A stretch of DNA of 64,000 bases from Gemmobacter aquarius. GTDB lineage: Bacteria > Pseudomonadota > Alphaproteobacteria > Rhodobacterales > Rhodobacteraceae. Position numbers and translations under genes: made by a program. The stretch is taken from contig NZ_CP028918.1 of the NCBI RefSeq assembly GCF_003060865.1, forward strand, positions 1,724,001 through 1,788,000, read 5' to 3'. Shown piece after piece: positions 9,867 to 20,875 of the stretch. Positions within the stretch are counted from its first letter, which is position 1. Each line of letters starts with the position of its first letter. Under the pieces are notes generated by a model that saw nothing but the letters and a program-made list of their open reading frames with translations, ran no database searches and was not told the DNA's origin.

Positions 9867-11566
9867 TCGGTCGGCGGGCGCGGCATCTGCGCGCCGACGG
9901 TTTCGGAAAGCTCGGCCAGCGAAAACGGCTTTGACAGGAAGACCGATGCAGGGATTCGTCCCTGCGCTTCCGATGGCGCATCGGCGGCGTATCCGGAAAT
10001 GAACACGACCGGCGTGCCCGCCCGCCCTTGCAGGGCCTGCTCGACCCATTCGGGTCCGGTCAGACCCGGCAAGATGACATCGGTCACGAAGATATCGATC
10101 TTTACGTCGGTCGCGGCGATTTCCAGCGCCTGTTCGCCACTTGCCGATTCCAGAACCGTCAAACCGCGCAGCCGCAGCGCACGTGCGGCAAAGGCGCGTA
10201 CCGGTGCCTCGTCCTCGACCAGCAGCACGACGCCTTCTGTCGCCGCGCGTCGCCGGGTTACCACCTTTTGCGCCGCTTCGGCGGGTGTGGTGCATAGCGG
10301 AAACCACAGCTGGAATTCCGTCCCCTCGCCATGCGCCGAGTCGACGAAGATGAAGCCGCCCGATTGCTTTACGATGCCGTAAACCGTCGCAAGCCCCAGC
10401 CCTGTCCCCTCACCCGTCCGTTTTGTCGTAAAGAAGGGTTCAAAGATCTGTGGCATGATGTCGGCCGGAATTCCGGTTCCGCTGTCCACGACCCGGATCA
10501 CCGCATAGCTGCCGGCAGGAACCCTGACGCGGTCACGTTCGGCCGCGACAGTCAGCTCCATCACCTCGGACTCGATCCGCAAGACCCCGCCGGTCGGCAT
10601 CGCATCGCGCGCATTGACCGCCAGATTGACGATGACCTGCTCGAACTGTCCCTTGTCCACCCGAAGGGCGATGGGCACCGGCGCATGGTTCAGGTCCAGA
10701 TGCACCGCCCCGCCCAGCAGCCGGTTCAGCAGATGCGCCAGTTCCCCGAGCACTTCGGTCAGGTCGATCCGTTCGGGCACCAGCGTCTGCTTGCGTGAAA
10801 ATGCCAGAAGCTGCTTGACCAGCGCGCCCGCTCGGTAGGCGTTTTGCTGGATCTGCTGCAAATCCTCATGGTCCAGATCATCGGGGCGATGGCGGAGCAG
10901 CAAAAGATCGCAATGGCCGGTGATTGCGGTCAGGATGTTGTTGAAATCATGTGCGATACCACCTGCCAACTGGCCAACGGCCTGCATCTTCTGGCTCTGC
11001 GTGAACTGCGCCTCCAGGCGTTTCAGGGCGGTAGCGTCCTGCAAGACCCCCATAACCTCGGCTTCGCCGAACCGCTGCGCCGTGATCTGCACGAAATGCC
11101 GCGTTTCGCGCGCATTTCGCAAGCGCAACACCTCAGCCCCGCCCGGGTGCCGCCCTTCGGCCACGTCGCGCAGCCAATCGGCGACCGGACGTCCCAGATC
11201 CTCGAACATGTCATGCGCCATGCGGGTCTTTGGCCCGTTTCCCGCCAGATCGCGCGCCGCAGCATTCATCGCAAGCACTGTGCCGTCCGATGCGAACCGG
11301 ATCAACGGCACGGGCAAAGCCTCGAACTTCGGCTCTTTGCGAAATCGCAGAACCGCAGCCAAACCCCGCCACCGCGCCGCAACCTGGCGTGCAAAATGCG
11401 GCAACAGCCAGATGATCGCCAGTCCCGTCGCCGACCCTAGCGCGGCCAGAGCGACCGCGACAGGCTGTTGCGACCAAAGCGCGATCACGGCGAAGGCGGC
11501 AATGCAGATCGCAATCGCCAGCCAAACGATCTTTCGCTCTGATCCAACCCGTCCGCCAGCCTGCAT
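9839..11566 (-). CDS. cckA: Hybrid histidine kinase CckA
   Basis: About 575 residues. Two membrane segments lie at residues 13-31 and 37-55, then a PAS domain (about 80-180), the phosphoacceptor His206 in GGIAHDFNNIL, an ATPase domain (NLAVNARDAM, DSGTGIP, GEGTGLGLATVYG) and a C-terminal receiver with Asp496 in FVTDVILPG. This architecture and the HDFNN H-box are those of CckA, which through ChpT phosphorylates CtrA. In Rhodobacterales this pathway controls motility and gene-transfer-agent release. ATG at 11566 has a gggggg run 4 bases upstream and is preferred over a TTG at 11611. A CtrA-type box lies 39 bases upstream. Confidence 0.93.
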   Translation of the reverse strand: MQAGGRVGSERKIVWLAIAICIAAFAVIALWSQQPVAVALAALGSATGLAIIWLLPHFARQVAARWRGLAAVLRFRKEPKFEALPVPLIRFASDGTVLAMNAAARDLAGNGPKTRMAHDMFEDLGRPVADWLRDVAEGRHPGGAEVLRLRNARETRHFVQITAQRFGEAEVMGVLQDATALKRLEAQFTQSQKMQAVGQLAGGIAHDFNNILTAITGHCDLLLLRHRPDDLDHEDLQQIQQNAYRAGALVKQLLAFSRKQTLVPERIDLTEVLGELAHLLNRLLGGAVHLDLNHAPVPIALRVDKGQFEQVIVNLAVNARDAMPTGGVLRIESEVMELTVAAERDRVRVPAGSYAVIRVVDSGTGIPADIMPQIFEPFFTTKRTGEGTGLGLATVYGIVKQSGGFIFVDSAHGEGTEFQLWFPLCTTPAEAAQKVVTRRRAATEGVVLLVEDEAPVRAFAARALRLRGLTVLESASGEQALEIAATDVKIDIFVTDVILPGLTGPEWVEQALQGRAGTPVVFISGYAADAPSEAQGRIPASVFLSKPFSLAELSETVGAQMPRPPTDQPEVLSVS

Positions 11567-11604
11567 TTGCCCCCCTGCCCTGCCACGTTTCTGGCATCGA
11601 AGGT

Positions 11605-11619
11605 TTAACAAGGGGTTAA
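11605..11619 (-). promoter_or_regulatory. CtrA-type box upstream of cckA
   Basis: TTAA, caagggg, TTAA is an exact match to the CtrA consensus TTAA-N7-TTAA. It lies in the 57-base gap between the rsmB-like stop and the cckA ATG, centred about 46 bases upstream of that ATG. It covers the alternative TTG start, which also argues for the ATG at 11566. Confidence 0.65.
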
Positions 11620-11623
11620 GGTT

Positions 11624-12763
11624 TCAGGGCGCGCGCAGGACAGCGCCGAAAAATCCGTCACCGCCCTCGAGCGGGGTAAAGCTGCGCTCGGCCTCGATGC
11701 GCCAGCCTTGGTGGCGGCCCAGAAACGCAGCGACCTGCGCCCCGTTTTCGGCATCGAGAAGCGAGCAGGTCGCGTAGCCGATCACGCCGCCACGCCCGAC
11801 CATCCCCGCCGCACGGTCCAGAATCGCGGCCTGCACCACCGTCAGCGCGGCAAGCCTGTCGCCATCAAGCGCCCATTTGCCCTGCGGATCGCGCCTCCAG
11901 CTGCCCGATCCCGAACAGGGCACGTCCGTCAGCACCAGATCGAATGGCGCAGCAGTTTCGGGCCGCGCCAAAGCCGTCACCGAAACCCCGGCCCGCTTGG
12001 CCCGCGCCGGCAGGTCCGCCATGCGCCGCGCCTCGGCGTCATGGGCAAAGAGCGACAGCTTCGCCCGCGCCGCCATTGCCAAGGTCTTGCCGCCGCCCCC
12101 GGCGCAAAGGTCAAGCACCCGCATCCCGTCTCGCAGCGGCAGCATCGCCACCACCGCCTGCGAGGCCGCGTCCTGCAACTCGACCAGACCATCGCCATAG
12201 GCTTCGCTCGCCTGCACCTTGCGTGCGCCTTCGGTCACCTCAAGCGCGCTGTCGGCAAGGGGATGTGGCCGTGCAACGATTCCCTCGGCGGCCAGTGCCG
12301 CAATCGCGGCCTCGCGCCGTGTCTTTGCCAGATTGACCCGCAAAAACACCGGCGCACGCTGCCGCATCGCCTGCAACACAGCGGCGAAATCCGCCCCGAG
12401 GCTGTGCGAAAGCGCAGGCCCCAGCCATTCGGGACAATCCAGCGCCTCTAACCCCAAGGGCTCGCGCCCCGCGTCTTGCGGTACCGCAGGGGCATGTCCT
12501 TCGCCGGAAAACAGCGCCTCTTGCCCCGACGACCGCGCCCAGCCAAGCACCAGCCCATAACCCGTCTCACCGCCACCAAGCGCCGCGAAAGACCGGCGGC
12601 ACCGCAGCGCATCATAGACGATGTCACGCACTGCCGCCCTGTCACCCGATCCGGCATAGCGGCTGGCGCGGCCCCAGTTGGTCAGCGCGACTTCGGCCAC
12701 CTGCCCGTCCAGAATCCGGTCGAGCACCCCTATTGCCGCAGCGGCCCTTGCGGCGGGCGTCAT
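11624..12763 (-). CDS. RsmB-like RNA cytosine-C5 methyltransferase
   Basis: A 379-residue RNA m5C methyltransferase of the Nol1/Nop2/Sun (RsmB) family, expected to modify rRNA with S-adenosylmethionine. The N-terminal NusB-like helical domain starts MTPAARAAAAIGVLDRILDG. The SAM-binding loop is VLDLCAGGGGKT. Both family cysteines are present, in TDVPCSGSGSWRRDP and in GYATCSLLDAENG. Its ATG overlaps the stop of the upstream SDR gene by 4 bases, so the two are translationally coupled. Exact rRNA target (RsmB or another site) is an inference. Confidence 0.88.
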   Translation of the reverse strand: MTPAARAAAAIGVLDRILDGQVAEVALTNWGRASRYAGSGDRAAVRDIVYDALRCRRSFAALGGGETGYGLVLGWARSSGQEALFSGEGHAPAVPQDAGREPLGLEALDCPEWLGPALSHSLGADFAAVLQAMRQRAPVFLRVNLAKTRREAAIAALAAEGIVARPHPLADSALEVTEGARKVQASEAYGDGLVELQDAASQAVVAMLPLRDGMRVLDLCAGGGGKTLAMAARAKLSLFAHDAEARRMADLPARAKRAGVSVTALARPETAAPFDLVLTDVPCSGSGSWRRDPQGKWALDGDRLAALTVVQAAILDRAAGMVGRGGVIGYATCSLLDAENGAQVAAFLGRHQGWRIEAERSFTPLEGGDGFFGAVLRAP

Positions 12764-13506
12764 GCCTTGCGCTCTTGCAGGATGTTGCCGCCATCGACGA
12801 CCAGCGTCGCCCCGTTCACGTAAGACGCCCCTTCGGATGCAAGGAAAGCCACCACTGCTGCCACCTCGCCCGGTCGCCCCGCCCGACCGGTCGGCGTGGC
12901 ACGCCCCGCCGCGCGTTCGTCATCGGTCAAGGCCTCGGTCCCGATCCAGCCCGGTGCAACCGCGTTCACCGTCACCCCGCGCGCCGCAACCTCGAGCGCC
13001 AGCGCATGGGTCAGGCCGATCATCCCCGCCTTGGCGGTCGAATAGGCGGCCTCGCCGGGGTTGCTGACCAAAGGCCCGGTGACCGAGGCCATCATCACCA
13101 CCCGCCCCCAGCCCCGCTTGACCATCGGCGGCAGAAAGGCCCGTGTCACCAGCACAGCCGTGGTCAGCGACGCATCCATCGCCCGCCGCCACTGGTCGGG
13201 ATCGATGTCGAGAAACGCAACCTGCTCGGCCGGCGACCCGACAGACCCCATGCCTGCATTGTTGACCAGAATGTCGACGGCGCCAACCTCGGACCAAAGC
13301 CGCGCGACCTGAACCGGATCGGTCAGATCGGCGACATGGGCGGTCACGTCGAAGCCTTCGGCAAGCAATTCGGCGGCCCGTGCATGGATACGGCCAGTCG
13401 TCGCGGTGATCGCAAGCGCACAGCCTGCAGCCCCCAGCGCCCGCGCCGTGGCAAGGCCGATGCCTCCCGCAGCACCCGCCCCCGTTATCAATGCCTTGCG
13501 CGCCAT
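12760..13506 (-). CDS. SDR family oxidoreductase
   Basis: A 248-residue short-chain dehydrogenase/reductase. The cofactor motif TGAGAAGGIG is near residues 8-17, NNAG follows in the LVNNAGMGS segment, the catalytic Ser is in MMASVTG and the YxxxK pair is in AYSTAKAG. It ends with VNGATLVVDGGNILQ, the usual SDR C-terminus. The chosen ATG has agggac about 9 bases upstream; a longer frame to 13530 adds only eight residues. It is coupled to the downstream rsmB-like gene by an ATGA overlap. The substrate cannot be told. Confidence 0.9.
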   Translation of the reverse strand: MARKALITGAGAAGGIGLATARALGAAGCALAITATTGRIHARAAELLAEGFDVTAHVADLTDPVQVARLWSEVGAVDILVNNAGMGSVGSPAEQVAFLDIDPDQWRRAMDASLTTAVLVTRAFLPPMVKRGWGRVVMMASVTGPLVSNPGEAAYSTAKAGMIGLTHALALEVAARGVTVNAVAPGWIGTEALTDDERAAGRATPTGRAGRPGEVAAVVAFLASEGASYVNGATLVVDGGNILQERKA

Positions 13507-13594
13507 ACTGCCTGTCCCTTGTCTTGGCACAGACTAGCCTGCCCGCCACAGGGATGCCAGATGGCCCCGCAAACCGGCCCCGCAAATCACCCCG

Positions 13595-13894
13595 TCAATC
13601 GGCAGGCGGCACATCCGGCCACTCTGGCCCTGTCGCCGGATAGCTCTGCTCCTCGCCTTGATCGGTCAGCGTGGGAAACTCGCCCTGATTTTCCACCGCG
13701 ATCAGGGACTCTGCATCTGGCCCCCCATCCACCGGCTTCGTTGTCGCTGCCGGATTTTCCTCGATGGCCAGCAGTTCGCGTGCCTGCTCCTCGAATCGTT
13801 CCGGCCCGCCTTCGGGTTCGCCTGCGTCGGTCCACAACAGCCGTGCCCGCCCCGAAACCCTGTCCTGCCATGCGTCGAAATCCTTGCGGTCCAT
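13595..13894 (-). CDS. Small DUF2934-like protein
   Basis: A 99-residue acidic protein, MDRKDFDAWQDRVSGRARLL onward. The stretch WQDRVSGRARLLWTDAGEP, then FEEQARELLAIEENP, resembles the DUF2934 helix-turn-helix-like domain (a charged helix, LW, a G-rich turn and a second helix). The rest is low complexity, rich in E, P, T and Q. A ggag sequence lies 8 bases upstream of the ATG. It is divergent from the BON-domain gene across a 74-base gap. Longer open frames to 14105 and 14266 are antisense to the BON gene and are rejected. Function unknown. Confidence 0.6.
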   Translation of the reverse strand: MDRKDFDAWQDRVSGRARLLWTDAGEPEGGPERFEEQARELLAIEENPAATTKPVDGGPDAESLIAVENQGEFPTLTDQGEEQSYPATGPEWPDVPPAD

Positions 13895-13968
13895 TCCCGT
13901 CTCCCTTCGAGGAGCCTGAGGAACCCCCGCGCCCCCGCTGCCGTTCCCGATGTGAACCGGAGGATGAC

Positions 13969-14445
13969 ATGCCAGAACCCAAAGATCCGCACCACGGCAC
14001 TGCCCCATCGCAGGGCGAACGTGACGAAAGCCGCCTTGACGCAGGCGGATATGACACCCAGCCCCCGCCATCGCGCGCGGGGCAAACCCATCCCAACCCC
14101 GGCAATCACGGTGAACCGTCTCCCGAACGCGAAGGCTGGCGCGAATTCGACGCCAACGTTGATTGGCAAGGCGACGCGCCCTATCCGGCGCCCGACACCA
14201 CGCCCGAACCCGAGACCGAGGTAGAAGCCGAAGGCGTCCCGCCCGATGACCTGCTCGGCGCGGCAACGACCGCGCTCGACGGCATCGACGGGCTAGACAC
14301 CAGCGGCATCACGCTGGAACAGCGCGGCGACACGGTCTATCTGCGCGGCAGTGCCGCCACGCCCGAAGACGCCCGCCGCGCCGAAGAAACGCTGCTGCGG
14401 ATTGCGGGCATAGGACGGGTGGAAAATCTGCTCGACGGGATTTGA
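13969..14445 (+). CDS. BON-domain protein with a disordered acidic N-terminus
   Basis: A 158-residue protein. The first 90 residues are polar and rich in P, E, D and G (for example MPEPKDPHHGTAPSQGERDE) and probably disordered. The last 65 or so form a BON domain: DDLLGAATTALDGIDGLDTS, a strand with GDTVYLRGSAAT, a helix DARRAEETLLRIAG, then GIGRVENLLDGI. BON domains often bind membranes or the cell envelope, but no signal peptide is visible here. The ATG has ggagg 4 bases upstream. The frame stays open far upstream only by chance, because of high GC. Confidence 0.8.
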   Translation: MPEPKDPHHGTAPSQGERDESRLDAGGYDTQPPPSRAGQTHPNPGNHGEPSPEREGWREFDANVDWQGDAPYPAPDTTPEPETEVEAEGVPPDDLLGAATTALDGIDGLDTSGITLEQRGDTVYLRGSAATPEDARRAEETLLRIAGIGRVENLLDGI

Positions 14446-14520
14446 TCGGATTGATCGTGCGGTAAAGCCGAACGGGGCAAGACCTGCGCCCCGCCCCGCT
14501 TCATCCTTTTGCAACGCCCG

Positions 14521-16227
<1,707 letters not shown>

Positions 16228-16229
16228 TC

Positions 16230-16928
16230 ATGCGCGTCGCCATCGTCGAGAACACCCGCATCACCCATCACGGTCAGGTCGGCGTGGCGCTGCACGAACA
16301 GGCCGCCCGCATAGATCTTTACAAACCCTGGGCTGATGGACGCCTGCCCGAGCTTGGCGACCATGACGCGCTGGTGGTGTTCGGGGGCGAACAATCGGCG
16401 CGGTCCGATGACACGCATCCCTATCTGCCCGCCCTTGCCGACCTGATGCGAGAAACCGCAGCCATGGACCGCGCCGTTCTGGGCATCTGCCTCGGGGCAC
16501 AGATCCTCGCCCGTGGCCATGGCGCCGAGAACCAGCTTGGCGCCGCGCCCGAATTCGGCTGGCGCGACGTGACACAAACCGAAGCCGCAAAGACCGATCC
16601 GGTGCTTTCGGGCCTGCCCGCCAGCTTTCCGATCTTCCAGTGGCATTCCGACACCTTCACCCTGCCCGACACTGCCGCCCGCCTCGCCTCGTCACCCGCC
16701 GCGCAAAACCAGTGCTTCCGCATCGGCCGCGCCACCTATGGCATGCAGTTCCATTTCGAGGCCTCGCGCCCCATGGTCGCCGACTGGACACGCGAATTCG
16801 CGCCCCTCACCGACCGCCTCGAACCGGGGTGGAGCGGGGGTGGCCACAGCACCGCCGCCGCGCGTTTCGGCGCGCGGGCCGATGCGGCGGGGCTCGCCAT
16901 CGCCCGCGCCTGGGTTGCGCTGATCTAG
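16230..16928 (+). CDS. Class I glutamine amidotransferase
   Basis: A 232-residue stand-alone GATase1-fold protein. The nucleophile elbow is LGICLGAQ with Cys87, and the His/Glu pair is FHFEAS at 174-179 (His175, Glu177), giving the full triad. It resembles the GMP-synthase-like GATase family, which lacks a synthetase domain; some members hydrolyse gamma-glutamyl compounds. ATG at 16230 has aaaggga 7 bases upstream. The stop overlaps the convergent GarR-type gene by 4 bases. The true acceptor is unknown. Confidence 0.88.
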   Translation: MRVAIVENTRITHHGQVGVALHEQAARIDLYKPWADGRLPELGDHDALVVFGGEQSARSDDTHPYLPALADLMRETAAMDRAVLGICLGAQILARGHGAENQLGAAPEFGWRDVTQTEAAKTDPVLSGLPASFPIFQWHSDTFTLPDTAARLASSPAAQNQCFRIGRATYGMQFHFEASRPMVADWTREFAPLTDRLEPGWSGGGHSTAAARFGARADAAGLAIARAWVALI

Positions 16929-17794
16929 CCTTTGCGAAGCCGGCGGATCAGGCTTGATGTGTCGTTGCGTCCGCCACCCATTTGCTGCACGTCCTTGTAG
17001 AACTGGTCCACCAACGCTGTCACAGGCAGGCTTGCCCCGATCGCGTCGGCGGTTTCCAGACAGATCTTCAGATCTTTCCGCATCCAGTCCACGGCAAAGC
17101 CGAAGTCGAAATTGCCCGCCAGCATGGTCTTGTGCCGGTTGACCATCTGCCAAGACCCCGCCGCGCCTTGGGCGATCACCTCGACCACCGCCTCGCCATC
17201 CAGTCCCGCCTTCTCGCCAAAGGCCAGCGCCTCGGACAATCCCTGCACCAGCCCCGCGATGCAGATCTGGTTCATCATCTTGGCAATCTGGCCAGCACCA
17301 CTTTCGCCCAAGCGCTTGCAGACCCGCGCATAGGCGGCGATCACCGCCTCGGCCCGTGCATAATCGGTCCCAGTCCCGCCGCACATCACCGACAGCGCGC
17401 CATTCTCGGCCCCGGCCTGCCCGCCCGACACCGGAGCGTCGACAAACCCGATCCCCAGCCCCGCCGCCACGCCCGCCAACTCGCGCGTCACCTGCGCCGA
17501 CACCGTGGTGTGATCGACAAACAGCGTCCCCGCTGCCATCCCCGCAAAGGCTCCGTCAGGCCCCGTGCAGACCGACCGCAGATCATCATCATTGCCGACG
17601 CAAGCCAGCACCACATCCGCCCCCGCTGCAGCATCACGCGGGGTGGCGGCCATTTGCCCGCCATGCGCGGCAACCCATGCCTCGGCCCGCGCCGCCGTGC
17701 GGTTGTAAACCGTCACCTCATGCCCCTTGGCCGCCAGATGCCGCGCCATCGGGCCACCCATCACGCCCAAGCCCAGAAACGCCAGTTTCGCCAT
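16925..17794 (-). CDS. NAD(P)-dependent 3-hydroxyisobutyrate dehydrogenase-family enzyme
   Basis: A 289-residue beta-hydroxyacid dehydrogenase. The Rossmann motif FLGLGVMGGPMARHL is at residues 6-20. The substrate motif DAPVSGGQAGAENG and the catalytic Lys in GQIAKMMNQ are both present. The family includes tartronate semialdehyde reductase (GarR), 3-hydroxyisobutyrate dehydrogenase (MmsB) and succinic semialdehyde reductases; sequence alone does not settle which. An aaagga ribosome site precedes the ATG. It stands alone on the minus strand. Confidence 0.88.
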   Translation of the reverse strand: MAKLAFLGLGVMGGPMARHLAAKGHEVTVYNRTAARAEAWVAAHGGQMAATPRDAAAGADVVLACVGNDDDLRSVCTGPDGAFAGMAAGTLFVDHTTVSAQVTRELAGVAAGLGIGFVDAPVSGGQAGAENGALSVMCGGTGTDYARAEAVIAAYARVCKRLGESGAGQIAKMMNQICIAGLVQGLSEALAFGEKAGLDGEAVVEVIAQGAAGSWQMVNRHKTMLAGNFDFGFAVDWMRKDLKICLETADAIGASLPVTALVDQFYKDVQQMGGGRNDTSSLIRRLRKG

Positions 17795-17894
17795 GCCGCT
17801 GATCCTTTGCCGATACGTTGCCCTTCGGGCGGTTCTGGACTAGGAAACCATCGCACCCCTGCCGTCAAGAACACCCCTAAAGAACTGGCACCCG

Positions 17895-20359
17895 ATGTTT
17901 CTCGTATTTCGTTGGCTCATGCGTCTTCTGACCGGCCTGATCGTGCTGGGCGTGCTGTGCCTTGTGGTTGGCTATTACTTCCTGTCGCGGTCCTTGCCCG
18001 ATTATTCCGCCGATTACACCCTGCCCGGCCTGTCGCAGCCGGTCGAGATCGTTCGCAACAACGACAACGTGCCCCATATCTTCGGCAAGGCCGATGCCGA
18101 TGTCTATTACGCGCTCGGCTTTGCCCATGCCCAGGACCGGCTTTGGCAGATGACGATGCTGCGCCGCACCGCCCAAGGCCGCCTGTCCGAGGTGTTCGGC
18201 ACCCGCACCCTGCGGATAGACGAGTTGATCCGCCGCTTCGACCTTTACACCCTCGCGCAATCCTCGCTTTCCGCACAGGACGCGGCGACCCACGCCGCGC
18301 TCGATGCCTATTCGCGCGGGGTGAACGCATGGATCGCACAGGTCAACAAAGACGCTCTTGGCCGCGGCGCGCCCGAATTCTTCTTCTTTTCCAACGAAAT
18401 CGCCGCTTGGCAACCCGCCGATTCCATCGCGATCATCAAGCTCATGGCGCTGCAAATGTCTGGCCAGCTTGAAAACGAGGTTCTGCGCGCCCGCCTGTCG
18501 CTGCTTTTGCCCGCCGCACGGCTGGCCGACATCCTTCCCGACGATCCGGGACAGGGCATCATGGCCTTGCCCGATTACGCCAGCATCGTCCCCAAGGTTT
18601 CGCCCAGCACGGCCCCGTTCCGCAAAGCCGACCTCGGCCCGCTTTCGCCCTTTCCCGACCGCGACACGGCCGGAGCGTCGAACGCTTGGGCGGCAAGCCC
18701 TAACCGCTCGGCAGCGGGCGGCTCGCTGCTGGCCAACGACCCGCACCTTGGCTTTACCGCGCCGACCATCTGGTATCTTGCCCGCCTGCAACTGCAATCG
18801 GGCGGCGTGATCGGGGCCACCATCCCCGGCATCCCTGCCGTGCTTGTCGGTCGGTCCGATGTGCTGGGATGGGGCCTGACCTCCAGCTACCTCGACGATC
18901 AAGACCTGTTCATCGAAGAGGTGAACCCAGCCAACCCGAAGAATACCGCACCCCGAACGGCTGGAAACCCTTCCTCACCCGCAAATCCATCATCACGGTG
19001 AAAGACGCCGCCCCCGTCACCATCACCCTGCGCTGGACCGACAATGGCCCCGTCTTTCCCGGCAGTCATTACGACATCGGCTCGATCACCCCCGCAGGCC
19101 ATGTCGCCGCCCTGTCATGGACCGGCCTTTCGCCCGCCGATACCAGCATGACCTCGGCCATCCGGCTGATGCAGTCCAAGACCGTGGATCAGGCGATCGA
19201 GGCAGGCCGCCTGTTCGTCGCGCCCTCGCAGAACCTGATGCTGGCAGACCAGAACGGCATCGCCCTGCAAATGGTCGGCGCCATGCCCAAGCGCGACCCT
19301 GCCAGCCAGAGCAAGGGCCGCATGCCTCAACCGGGCTGGATCGCAGCGAACCGCTGGCAGGGCGTGTTCCCCTATGAGGACAACCCGCGCGAGGTGAACC
19401 CCCGCTCGGGCCTGATCGGCAACACCAACAACAAGACCGTCGACCGCCCCTTCCCGTTGCATGTCAGCTATGACTGGGGCGACACCCAACGCATCCAGCG
19501 CTGGCTGTCGCTGATGAAAACGCGCGAGGTGCATACCCGCGAAAGCTTCATCGAAGCACAGCTCGATACCGTGTCGTTCACCGCCCGTTCGCTCTTGCCG
19601 CTGATCGGCGCCGATCTGTGGTTCACCGGCGAGGCCGCGCCCGAAGGCACGCCAGACCGCCTGCGCCAACAGGCGCTGCAACTGCTCGCGGCATGGAACG
19701 GCGAGATGAACGAACACCTGCCGGAACCCCTGATCTATCAGGCGTGGCTGCGCGCCCTGCAAGACCGGCTGATCCGCGATGATCTCGGCCCGCTTGCCGA
19801 CACCTTCACGCATGTCGAACCGCTGCTGATCGAACGCATCTTCCGCAACATCGACGGCGCCAGCATCTGGTGCGATGTGGTGCAATCGGCCCCCGTGGAA
19901 AGCTGTACCGACACGGCCCGCATGGCGCTGGACGACGCGCTGTTGCAACTGACCGAAACCTACGGCCCCAACCCCGAAAGCTGGCGCTGGGGCGATGCCC
20001 ACCTTGCCGCCCAGAACCACCCGATCCTCGGCGAGGTGCCGGTGGTGCGCTATTTCGTCAACATCACCCAATCGACCAGCGGCGACGACAACACCCTGAT
20101 GCGCGGCGTGACCAAGGGCAGCGGTCCCGACCCTTTCCTGAACGTGCATGGCGCGGGCTATCGCGGGGTTTACGATTTTGCCGACCCCGACTCCTCGGTC
20201 TTCATTACTTCGACCGGCCAATCGGGCCATCCGCTGTCACGCTTCTACGATGATCTTGGCGAACTCTGGCGGCGCGGAGAATACGTGCCCATGTCGCTCG
20301 ACCCCGACCTTGCCCGCGCCGCCGCCGTGGGCATCACCCACCTGAACCCGCCCCCATGA
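17895..20359 (+). pseudogene. Penicillin acylase family protein, single-base frame break
   Basis: Two overlapping frames together encode one complete Ntn-hydrolase of about 820 residues. The first (17895 to about 18945) has a membrane anchor at residues 10-30, the A-chain region, and the autocatalytic Ser262 in AGASNAWA that would become the B-chain N-terminus. The second continues from EYRTPNGWKPFLTRKS to LNPPP at 20359. Adding one base at AACCCGAAG (about 18942, a C3 run to C4) gives NPEEYRTPNGW and restores the protein. Substrates of this family are amides such as beta-lactams or acyl-homoserine lactones. The next gene overlaps by ATGA, as if translation normally runs through. Confidence 0.85.
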
Positions 20360-20859
20360 TCCGCACACCGCGCCTGATCCTGCGCCCTGCGCGGCCCAGT
20401 GATCTGGCCGATGTCCACGCCATGCTGTCAGACCGCCGCGCCATGCGCTATTGGTCGCGCCCCGAACACGAAACGATGCAAGAAAGCCGCGACTGGCTGG
20501 CCGCGTTGATCGCCAATGATGCCGACGATTACCTGATCGAACATCAGGGCCGCATCATCGGCAAGGCCGGCATGTGGCGCATCCCCGAGGTGGGTTTCCT
20601 GCTGCACCCCGATTTCCAAAGACAAGGCCTTGCGTCCGAGGCGATGGAGGCCGTCATCCCGCATCTCTTTGCCACCCACGCCCTGCCCGAACTGGTGGCC
20701 GAGGCCGACCCCCGCAACGCAGCCAGCCTGAAACTGCTGTCCCGTCTCGGCTTTGTCGAAACCCGCCGCGCCAGCCGCACGATGCAGTGGCGCGACGAAT
20801 GGTGCGACTCGGTCTATTTCGCGCTCAAGCGCGACGATTGGCAGAGACGGGGGCGCTGA
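20356..20859 (+). CDS. GNAT family N-acetyltransferase (RimJ/RimL type)
   Basis: A 167-residue acetyltransferase. It begins MIRTPRLILRPARPSDLADV, typical of the RimJ/RimL subgroup, and contains the acetyl-CoA-binding region VGFLLHPDFQRQGLASEAME (the R/QxxGxG/A motif) and the late ADPRNAASLKLLSRLGF segment. The start overlaps the stop of the penicillin acylase gene in an ATGA, so the two are coupled. The acceptor (ribosomal protein N-terminus, antibiotic or metabolite) cannot be told. Confidence 0.9.
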   Translation: MIRTPRLILRPARPSDLADVHAMLSDRRAMRYWSRPEHETMQESRDWLAALIANDADDYLIEHQGRIIGKAGMWRIPEVGFLLHPDFQRQGLASEAMEAVIPHLFATHALPELVAEADPRNAASLKLLSRLGFVETRRASRTMQWRDEWCDSVYFALKRDDWQRRGR

Positions 20860-20875
20860 CCGCCCCCGCCTTTGG

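Noticed and set aside
12733..13968. Long plus-strand open frame upstream of the BON gene
   Set aside because: Only its last 158 residues look like protein; the rest is antisense to the SDR and DUF2934-like genes.
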